Made by a program: the position numbers and the translations under genes. The notes under the pieces were generated by a model. It made no database searches and was not told the origin of the DNA. It was given only the letters and a program-made list of their open reading frames with translations. Of a stretch of DNA of 64,000 nucleotides, positions 48,801-60,800 are shown piece by piece (the stretch's first letter is position 1; every line of letters begins with the position of its first letter). The stretch is taken from contig JALMGJ010000004.1 in the NCBI GenBank assembly GCA_023362775.1, forward strand, positions 78,668,798 through 78,732,797. The letters are read 5' to 3'. Source of the stretch: Charina bottae. Taxonomy: Eukaryota; Chordata; Lepidosauria; Squamata; Charinaidae.

Positions 48801-51800
48801 GGCTTAGCAGGCACCTATGCACAGCACATGAAAGGTGTAATAGTTTGTGACCAAGTTGAAGGCAATACCTCATCATCATACCCCCCTTCCTGTGACTCAA
48901 CCATGTAAGACCCTATATCAGGAATCGTCACCTCTATAACGTTTTGGTTTGAAGCTGTTCCACTTGGGGCACTATGAGAATTCTGTAGATTAAAAAAAAT
49001 AATAAATGAGAAAAAATAAATTTGATAACAGATTTAGATGAATTTATTTATTTTCTATCCTGCCTTTATTATTTTTATAATATCCTATAAAAAGGCGGCG
49101 AAAATACCTAATAATCCTTCCTCCTCCTATGTTCCCCACAACAACAACCCTGTGAGGTGAGCTGGGCTGTGTGTGTGTGACTGGCCCAAGGTCACCCAGC
49201 CGGCTTTCATGCCTAAGGCGGGACTAGAACTCACAGACTCCTGGTTTCTAGCCCGTTGCCTTAACCACTAGACTAAACTGGCTCTAAATGGCAACTGCAG
49301 TGAGAATATGATCACTCTTACTCTATTTTTATATATATTCTTATTTTAAATTATTTATTTTAATAGGGGAGTCATGAATGTCTAAAATATTTTTTTAAAA
49401 AACCCACAACCAAAAGGCCACACAAAATTTTTGGGGAGAAGACTTACCAAAGAAGTAGCGGGCAGATTTCATACACGTGGATTTCCAAGGGCAGAGGTGA
49501 GAGGTGGGTTAAGTTCGTTGGTTGTGGGTTTTGGTCTTTTTTTTTTTTAAGTGTTATGGGTTTATCCTACAGTTTTTGTGTTTCCTTCCTCAAAATGGCA
49601 AGAAATCGTAAGAGACCATAAAAATGGAGTTTGAGAATAACTTGCCTTTGGAACAGTATACCTAGCCAAAAGACTAAAGGAACTGACATGACCTTGCTAC
49701 AGATGCTGATGCACTTGAAGTCAAAGTCCTATATGTCTAACTGTTTATGTTGAAACAGAAAAATGTAATGTCCTTGGATTGATATTCTTATTTTAAAATA
49801 GGTGAAAATGCCTAAATGACAATATAGCAGTTCAGTTAAAATTTCCATTTAAAATTACTTCGTATTACAATCAATCTGATACTTCAGAGGAAGTACTGAA
49901 AGAAGCTGTACTTATTTATAGTCAGGAACTATAAATAAGAACAGATAAAATTAACAATGAAATAAGAAGGAATTATGGATAGCATTTTTTAACCAGATTC
50001 AGTATCATAGGAAAAGCTCATATGTACTTTCAAAAAAGAAATTATAAAATAATTAAATGAAAATGAATGAAAATCAGCATGGAATTTTAGTTGACCATAT
50101 TAATTAATTTATTTTTATTCTTACTCCTATTGTTTTGATAGGCAGAGACATCACCATGCCGACAAAGGTCCGTATAGTTAAAGCTATGGTTTTTCCAGTA
50201 GCAATGTATGGCTGTGAGAGTTGGACCATAAGGAAGGCTGAGCGCCGAAGAATTGATGCTTTCGATCTGTGGTGCTGGAGAAGACTCTTGAGAGTCCCTT
50301 GGACTGCAAGGAGGTCAAACCAGTCAATCCTAAAGGAAATCAACCCTGACTGCTCATTGGAAGGACAGATGCTGAAGCTGAAGCTCAAATACTTTGGCCA
50401 CCTAATGCGAAGAGAGGACTCACTGGAAAAGACCCTGATGCTGGGAAAGACTGAGGGCAAAAGGAGAAGGGGACGGCAGAGGATGAGATGGTTAGATAGC
50501 ATCACCGATGTAATGAACATGAATTTGAGTAAACTCCGAGAGACAGTGGAGGACAGGAAGGCCTGGCGTACTATGGTCCATGAGGTCACGAAGAGTCGGA
50601 CACGACTAAACGACTGAACAACAACAACAAAAAGATGCTCAGAGCCTCTGGAAATAGAGCTGTTTATAAAATGAAGTAATAAATAACAGCAACCTGCTTA
50701 AATTACTTCCATACTTTATATGTCTCTAAACATTCACTATTCAACTTTCTAATACATTTATAAATAATACATGCTTACTGTGGCTCCCACAGACATGCAA
50801 GCCTGACAAGTTACCTGCAGCAAGAATGCTTACACTATCCTTTTGAGAATCAGTTCTCCTATGCGATAGTATGTATGTATGTATGTATGTATGTATGTAT
50901 GTTTGTGTGTGTGTGTGTCAGCTGGATAGCGTAGTGTTTAGAGTGCCGCCCTTTGACATGGGAGACCGAGGTTCAAATTCCGGCTGGTACCTACCTTACC
51001 AGTAGGGGTCCTTGGGCCCCTAAATGCTTCACCTGCCTACCTTGGATATGAGAATGACACGAACTAAGAGAGTCATGCCAGCTTGGATGTCCCCCGGATT
51101 AAGAAGGTCCATGCCAGAACCAGGACAAGCTGGAGATAAGTGGGCTACTGGAACAAACCATGCATGGATGAGACAAGAGAACTTGGAATTGATGGAATGC
51201 TACTATAACAGTAGACCTAATGAGAGGGGATATATGAAACGTATGAGGGAACTATGGATGGACAGAAGACCTGCATCCACACTAACTGAGAAACAGCTAG
51301 TTACCCAACACTTCAACATAGTGAAGAGGAAGCTGCTCTCACAACTTGAGATAGACCAACTACACATTACATCCTGGACTCAAGAAGACACGGAAGAACA
51401 ACTGGAGGTGCAGCCAACACCTGAAGTTGGAACGTCACTGCTACCCCCTCCATTACAGAGCACAACAGCTGATATAAGGCATAAAATCATGGATAAACTA
51501 GTTACAGTCAACCCTCAAGACTGATTACCAAGGCTCAATGGAGAAATACCAAAAGATAGTATGCTAAAAGATGCCAATAGAGCCCTGGTGACAATCCCTA
51601 CTACCACCACAACTCAAACCAATGAACTGGTATCCCGACAGCCGCTGTAATCTTGGAGATGCTTGGCTATACGATCAAGAACAGCACTACATAACCCCCC
51701 CCCCCCGGAAAATGAGGGTGGAGGCTAAGATCAAGGCAACTCAGAGAGAAGTTAGTCAGCTGGTGGAACTACAGAAGGATGTGGAGATTAAGGATAAGAT

Positions 51801-54800
51801 TCGACTACTGAAAAAAATACAAGGGCCTGACTCTACCTGAAGCCCTAGAGGCTGCTAAACAAAGGCTCACAGCACTGGCTACCAGGCTAAGGAGATACAC
51901 TAGAGAAGCAGAGGCCAAAAAGACAAATGCCCTGTTCTCCAAAGAACTATCCAAGGTGCACTCCCAGCTGCAGTGCAACAACACAGTAAGAGCAGAGCCA
52001 CCAACAGCAAAAACTGAATGGTACTGAAATAAAATATGGGAGAAAGAGAAGACACATAACACCAGTGCAAAGTGGCTGCAGGACCTGAGAGCAGACCACA
52101 GCAATCTCCCAGAATGGGAACCAGTCACCACCACAGTAGCAGACATCCATCAGCAGGTCAAGAACATGAAGAGCTGGATAGCACCTGGCCGGACATGATC
52201 CACAATTACTGGCTAAAGAAACTAACAGCAGTGCATGAACGCCTAGCAGCACATTCAAGTCTTGCATAGTGTTTTTAAGTTTGCATGACATAATCAAGCT
52301 AATAATAGCTAATCTAAAACAATAATTATTCAGAAGCTTGTACTATGGTTTCTAACAGTCAAGTAGGGAAGGAAACAACTCTCTGATGACAATATGCAGG
52401 GGGCAGAACAGATGAATGGAAGCTCTGTTAGGGTCAGTGTACTAAAACAGAGCCAGTGGGATTTTAGAATGCAAGCAAAAATTAAGGAACACAAATATTA
52501 AGGATCTCACCATGTGCATAATAGTTTCAGGATTCTTATCTTCTTGTTCAGTAAATGCTTTTGTGATTGCTCGTATAGAGTCTTCTTTCAACTGTTTTGC
52601 AGTATCAGCTGTTGAGGGTTGTTCCAAATACTCTGGTTCTTCTCCATGAATGATAAGAAACAAAAAGGGATAAATACTATCTCTTTATTATAAATATGTT
52701 AGTATGATATCTATTAGGGACTTGATTTAGCTATCAGCAAACAGATATATGCTTGCATGTTCTATTGGAAGTATTAGCTGCTATTGGGAGAAGGTAAATG
52801 TAAGGAAGTATACATTTAGATATCAAGAGTAGTTGGAGCACTCTTGTTCTGGGCACTCATGGCATAGGAGGTTATGTTTGCTTTTATTGCTTGATATTAT
52901 TATAGGAGAAGTAATAAAAAAAGAATTGTAAAATTGCTTTCCTTACTGACCTTGGGCAGTAGAAGGCATAGGCACCCTGAGCATATGGGATGTTTTTTCT
53001 TGTTGGGCTTTCAGAGAAATCTGTGCGTCCCATTCCTCTAATTCTTTTTCAAAGCGTTTATTGTCTTCTTTAACAAAATCTCTTAAATCAGGAGGTAATG
53101 TATCCAACCCAACAATCACATGCCCAGTTTCCTTGTTGAATTCCTCTGTAACAGTATAAATGTACATATGCCATGAAGAGTATCAAAATATCTTTACGAA
53201 TTTCACCCACAGGAGACAGTTCAGACTTTATAAATAAAGGGGGGACTAAAGTTTTATCTAGTTTTTTTTTAAAAAAAAACAACGGGTCTTATTTACCTTC
53301 CTTCCATCTATACCATGGTTTGTGGATGGGTTAGTCAATTGTTGTGAAAAGACTGAAATGCCCTTCTTATTCGTCACTATTAATACTTTGAAAAGTTTTG
53401 GGTGAACAAATTTCCACATTTTCAGCAAGAACTTTAGCCCCCAGTGTGGACTCAAACACTTATGCAGAACATTGGAAATCATCTGGTGTAGATTCTTAAG
53501 GATATGTGGGAAACATAGTAAACTGTAGGGAAAGGGAGTGAAGAAAATGGAAGCAATACAATAAACAGTACATTTCTTCCCCTGCCTTCCCCTACAGTTC
53601 ACTATGTATTAGTACATGTACATATCTGTTTTATAGGGTTGAGTTTTCAATTAAAACAACTCACTGAATTACACCCTCTTTTACAGAGGCCTTTTTTTAC
53701 AATGAAGCAGCACAAAAACTGAAACACAACAAAAAAGTTAGATAGGTATGTCCAAATTACACTATAGTTTTCTTGCCTCTCTAGGTCTCAAGAAATATTA
53801 AGAATTATAATGTGATTTGTTTAATAATATGACTATTGTAATATATGAAACTATTCACATACAGAGACCAACATGTTGTATATTACCTTGTATCAAAAAT
53901 GGTTCTTTATCATTGATATACATTAAACAATAAGCACTTGCATTCCTGTAACCGCCAAATGAGTCACGCTCAAGCTCTTCCCAAGTAGATTTTGTCACAG
54001 AAATATCATTGTACTTCATCCACCTCTGTTGATAACTGTCATAAATATATGCCCAATAGTGTCCTGCGTTAGCCTGGCCTTCATGAACTAACACCGCATG
54101 TAACCGATAAGGAACCTAAATAAAATAAAATCAAGATGTGATGGAACAGCAACTCTGTCATAATTAATAAAAACACTAGAACGTTTTTATTTTCCTGCTT
54201 GTGCAAAGCTGTGCAACTGCATTCTGGCAAATACAGTTATGTTTCTACTGCAGACTTTCCAGGTAAAGTTTGTTAGGCTCCTGGCATAGAGAGCATTGCT
54301 TATTCCCATGAACTTGTATACTAACAGATTATGAATGGCTGAAACAGACAAAATAAAAGAAAATAGACATGAATGAGGTATTAACTATGTTAGATAAAAA
54401 TATCTCATGCATTTTCTTTCTCTCACCATCACCTGAATTATTTCACAGATATGTTTAAACAAGGTATTAATATCTTTCTTTCTGTTCCAGTTTGAATTTG
54501 CATAAGAATTTAGCAAACTGTCTATACGCAATATGATTCTTAGACAATAGATGATACATTCTGTACTTTTGTTGGTGACTGGATGCTAGTGCTTTCTTTA
54601 TACATCAGCTCAGCACTGTTTTATACATGTACACATTCAAGTTCAAGCTAATTTGAAAAAACTTTTATATTAAAAGCACCTATGGTGAACAAAAATGGAT
54701 ACTTTAAAGAAATTATATAACTACAACTAAACAAATTGAAACTACGAGTCTCATTATTTTTCAATATTTCCTGAAAAATGGTACTGGAAAGTGCATGAAT

Positions 54801-57800
54801 AGGACTTGCTTGTGCTGGAGGTTCATATCTAAATCTCCAAAAATACAAACATTTTACATCAAGAGCATGCTGATAGTAATATAAATGTGTACTGTATGTA
54901 CTTATTTAGACTTCTTTAATATGTACAAAATGCACCACTAATAAATTATCTGTCATATGGAAAGAGTACTTACTTGCAACATTGATTTGTCAGAGTACAT
55001 TAGCTCAATTGTTCTCTGTATTCTAGCTATGCTTTCTTGCAAGTCTAAAGTAACAGGAGAAGAACTGTCATCTTCTAAAACAATTACTGTGAATAATCTA
55101 AAATTGAATTTCTATAAATAAATTGTATCATTACACTGGCTTGTTCAATGTCAAATTAGTATGAAATATTATTTCATCAAGTCCATCCATCCATCCATCT
55201 ATCCATCCATCCAATTTATATACAGGTGCTGCCCATTTACCCAGGGAACTCTGGGTGGCTATAGATTTATTTAAATATATATTTAATTTATTCAAATACC
55301 ATTTTTATTACATCATCTAAGTGTTGTTTCATTCTCAAAGTCTTTATATGCAATTTTACAAGATACATGTGATGGATCTCGGAGCTGGAGGAGGAGGAGG
55401 CGCATTCCAGACCAATAAGCGTTCTCACAGCGTAGAAAGCTTTAGGGGCCAGCTAAGAAAGTTAGGCTGGCCCCGCCATAGAGTCCCAGTATATAGTTCC
55501 CTTAGATCAGTTAGGGCGCCTTTAGTCTGGCAAGATTCTGTATATGGCAAGAGCAATAAAGAAACTAGAGCTACAACTCCTGCTCAGCGTGGTTCTTACC
55601 TAGATTCCCTGACAATACATTACATTTTCTGGAAAATGGTAGGAATATTTCTCTTCAGTGTTGCCCTGTTATAAAAAGTTTCCCGCTTTGTCTTCCCTTG
55701 GATACATTTTTGATTAAGACAAAACTGAACTGCTATATAAACACTTAGCCCAAGTTAAATGAAATAATTTATCTATTCATCCTCCTGCCCTATAAAGTGC
55801 TATTCTTCAACTATCACAATATTCACTAAAAATGAAACTGAAAAACATGCTCAATCCCTAACCTAGAATTTGACTAAACTAGTAAACATCAAAGTGTATG
55901 CTGTACTTGCAACATTACATATTCTCCCTTTTTCATTTAGAAGGAGCATATGTATGTAATGCCATATCATGCACCACTGAGAATTAGTAAGAATTTGTGG
56001 AGCTTAATCTCATCCACATTTCAAATGGTACCCAGGAGTAGTTATATTATCTTTCTCAACTTGACCCTAATCCAAAATCAGTGAGAAGTTAGAATCAGTT
56101 ATAGTTTTTTTCTCCCAGCAGAAAGTTAAAGGATAAGAGCTTTTATAAGACCAAAGCAATAGACACTTCAGCATTTCTACAGATTTCTGGTCAAGATCCC
56201 AGACTCCCAACTTGTACCTCTAGTATCGTTTTCCACCTCTTTCCTCCAACGGTGTAAACAGCCCTCTAGTACTGAAAGCTCCTCTTCAGTTATGTGCCTT
56301 GGTGCTGGATGCATGGGCAGGTCTGGAGGAATCCGTGATTGTGTGAATGGCTTGTGTATAACTGATCGTTGTGCAGGTGATGTGCTTTGTGTTTCCGTAG
56401 AAGGCCCCTGCTGTTCTGCTGTGCTACATTTGTTAAGAATATGAAAAATTCGATGTAAGTAAACAAAACCAACGTGTATTTCCAAACATTCTATATATTT
56501 ATAGAAAATAGTTGCAGAACTATTTTTAGACTATACCATATTGACTGATAGGATTCAATCACCAATAAATATATTTAATGAATATTTGTATCAATTGTTC
56601 ATATTTATATTTCAGTGAGTTCCAAACTGCAACGAAGCATTAAGAATAGTTGCTACAATTTTTTTTTTTTTAAAAAAAACAGTATTAAAAAAACATGTTC
56701 CTTATGAAAGGAACCCTAGGGTGCCATCCCCATCCTTTCATTCTTCTCAAAATTTACTAATACAGTTTTGGGAATCCTTTTGGTTCTGAATATAAAAATT
56801 ATTAATTTTCACAAAATAAGAAAGTTAAAGTACACATTTATTATTTTTAATTGTGAACAGTTTTATTAAATGTTCAGTAATGTAATACCTCTTTTTGCTG
56901 CATTAAAAATATATATTATCGCACTTTTCGGAGTATGATACTCTGTGTTACTCTAAACCATTGGTGGTACCAACTGCATAAGGCTGTATATCCCACAAAA
57001 AAGTTTTCAAGGATCTTTTACAAACAGATAAGGAAATATCTATATTACTTAATCATTTAGTAGGTGAGTAATTAACTGGTTTCAGCAAATTTAACAAGAA
57101 ATATTCAACACTTCTGAGGCAGTTTTACCTTGGCATTGCCTGTGTTGACAGAGTACCACTAGGAAGAGCACTAGTATTAAGATCCTCAATAGGAGACGTG
57201 CATACCGGCTTACTTGATGCAAACTCCAATGCATACTGTAGGACATCTACCAATGGGAATCGTTTAGGACCGGAACCATAGCTTAAGTATCTGCCAAAAT
57301 ATATCAAATTTCCTCATTAAAAATGTTCTAAACACACACATTTTATAGGCAGCCCATATAGCTGTGATTTCTAAGAATGGGCAGTACAGACATAAAACAG
57401 AACACAAACAAGATAGATGCTTTTCAGCCAAGTAAAATCTTTGAGATAAGCAGCTGCCATTTAGTTCTTTCTGGATTATTTTGATGCCAAAAAGCATCAA
57501 TTAAAATTGGCCTGAACTCATGAGAGACAAAAAACACAAATAACTTCTGGCAGAAAAGCTACCTATAATATATGAAATTTAAATTTTAAAAAAATCTATC
57601 AGCTAACTTCCATAAATATATCAAATAACTTTCATTCAGTGATAAAATACATTTTGCATGTCATCTCCAAGCAATGCTGGATTAAACTTATATCACATGG
57701 CAAACTACAGCTAGTCTGTACTTGCAAAATATTAAAGAGTCTTTTAAGTGAACATGTCCATGAAGTCAGCAGGAATCAAGTTCAATTCATAGGATTTCCC

Positions 57801-60800
57801 CACTTTTTGCTGGTTTATTGAGTTGTGGCTCTTTTTCCTCACTGAGGAAAAATGTAGGTTTGGGGGTTGGAAGAGCTTGGCAAATGCAAATACAGTAATG
57901 GTGCATTTTCTTTTCTTTTTGCTGTAATAATGTTCTTAATGTAAGTGTTAAAAACCAATTTGTAAGCAATACACAATCCAGGATAGAGGGGGGTATTAGC
58001 TCTTTCTTATTGGGTGTGTGCCTAGCAAAAGAGATATAGCAAAACAGAGTAAAATGTAGAAAATTATCATGTCTTGCATTTTATACTGGAAGAATATTCT
58101 ATGGACTTTTTGGTGCTCTCTGAGCTTGGTTGTTTGCATGCAGACATTTCTTTCCCAACTAGGTAACATCATCAGTGCGATGATGATGTTACCTAGCTGG
58201 GTAATGAAACATCTGCAAGCAAACAACCAAGCACAGACAGCACCAAGAATTCCACAGTTCAACCCTGAGCTACAGATATTCTCTTCTACTGGGGAATGTT
58301 CTATGTTACCTTTCTAATCGCTGCTGCAATACTGTGAGGTATTCTTTCAGTCTCTTGATTTCATCTCGTTTTATTCGTGTTGTTTCTCTGTTTTTGTGCA
58401 TATACCTTTTAAAACAAAAACAATTATGATTCATCTGCAGTACGGTTTAGAAACATGAGCTCTTAGTACTTCTACTTATAACTATTGACACTGATTAATT
58501 CTGGAATTCTGTGCTTAATTGAAATAGGTGAAGAAGTTCAAGTCTGTTCTTTGCTTTCCAAATATGACAATAATATATTTTCAATTGGTCAAATAATTTT
58601 TATAGATACATGAATCAATAAGTGGCCATCACATGCTCAAAACTGAAGAACACGTTGAAGCATAAGGCAACTCCTTCTGAACAGCCTTCTAAAGGTATGG
58701 CAAAGAGGTGGCAAAACTAGTAGAAAAAAATCATGTTTATTTATTGTTTCACCTATATCCACACTTAAAACTTTTATTTCCAGTGTTATCTCCAATACAT
58801 TTGCTCTTCTGAAACACACTATTATTGATCTGAAAGAATTATGGATATTAAAATTTTAATATTTTCAATGTTTGATTTACATTATTTTTACAAAATTTTA
58901 CAAAACGTTTGTAAGATTTTGTAAGATTTACATTTTTTTTTAATTTACAGTTCTGCTGTACAAGAGTGCATACATATTCACAACAGTGAAATTAATTGTG
59001 CTTAAAATAGAGTTAGAAGCCATAGCAGAGACTGGATGAACAAAAGCTGTAATTGTCAAGTAATTCTAGAACTTTGCCCACAAGTAGAGAACATAAAACT
59101 CTCCTGAGCAACAAGATATTTTACAAATCAATCATAGGACAAAGTAGTGTGAAAATCCTTATAAGACATACAGTAAAGGAGGGCATTAACTGGACTTCAA
59201 TTATACTTTCTCCACAAAGGCAAGCCCCCCCAAAGTCCTGCTGTGCTGCCTCATCGTGGCTGGGGTGGTGGCAGTATTCCTGGGAGGGATGAGCGAAGAA
59301 TGTCATGAGTATATGCCAAGAGTATATATTCCCAGCAGGGTCACCCAAGATGTGAAGGTCATACCGGCTGCCCAGCTGAAGCAAGCAGACACCTATATTG
59401 GGCAGCAGCAATATACAAAGATGCTGGAGGCAGATGATTTAGTGACAATGGCATAAATTCATACTGCACGGGAGAAGGCAATGGTAAACCACTCCTGTAT
59501 TTTTACCAAGAAAAGCACATGGATAGAAAATATAGAATGATTAACGATATAATTGCAGATAATGGGCTCCTCAAGTCGAATGGTAATCAACATGCTACTG
59601 AGGAAGAGCTGAGGATTTTTCAGAATAATAATGGTGTTTATGATGTGGCTAGATTAAAATCTTCAGGAATTTGCCATACAGGAAAAGAAAACCCAAAGCT
59701 GCAAAGATAGAATTACTGTAGGAACATGGAATGTAAGAAGCATGAACATGGGAAAGCGCTTTCAGTCAGAAGATCACACTATTTATTACTTAGGAAATGA
59801 AAAACAAAGAAGGAACAGTGTTGCTGTTATAGTTAGGAAGGGTATAGCAAGAATAGTACTGTACTTGGCTACAATGCAATCAATGACCGAATAATATTGA
59901 TTAGACTTCTTGGACAACCCTTTAATATGACAATCATTCAAGTTTATGCTCCAACTATCGATGCAGAAGAACAACAGGTTGAACAGTTTTATGATCAAGT
60001 TCAATTTGAAATCAAGAGAACATGCAAGCAAGATGTGCTGCTTGTGACTGGAGACTGGAATGTCAAAGTTGGAAATGTTAGAGGAAAATGTAGTTGGATT
60101 GTATGGCTTAGGAAACTGAAATGCAGCAGGAGAACAAGTTATCAATTTCTCCCACTCCAATAATTTCTTCATAGCTAATATTATCTTCAAACAACCAAAA
60201 AATGCTTCTATACATGGACATCACCAGATGGAGTATATAAAAAACAAACTGACTATATTATTGCTAAAAGGAGGCAGAGAAGCTCAGTTATAGCATCGAA
60301 GACATGGCTAGGTGCTGATTATGGAACAGATCACAAACTGCTCATGTGCAAGTTGCAAATTAAGCTAAAGAAGAAAAAGAAAGCCAGTAAGTTTCCACAA
60401 TATGGTCTTGAACATATACCCACCATCGTCAGGGAGAACACCAGGAATCGCTTCGGAGTCCTGAACCTCATTGATAAAGAACCAGAGGAATTATGGAATG
60501 AACTTAAAGAAGTCAATAAGGATGAATGTGAAAAGAGACTGCTAAAAATGAAGAAAGCAAGCAAACTGGATGTCAGAACAAACTGTGGAAATTGCCAAGA
60601 AGAGAAGAGAAGCCGAAGCCAAGAAAGGACAAAAATCTCAGAAAGGAACTTAATAAAGAGTTTCAAAGAGCTGTTAGAAAAGACAAGAAGCAGTATTACC
60701 ACAACATCTATAAAGACACTGAAGACGGAAACAGACATGGAAAAAAAGGAAAGTCTTTCAAAAGATCTCTGAACTCAGAAGGATGTTCAAACCTCAAATT

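Noticed and set aside
53258..53602. Minus-strand frame of 114 codons upstream of a USP25 exon
   Set aside because: It is intronic, shows no similarity to USP25 and lacks splice sites in a usable phase.
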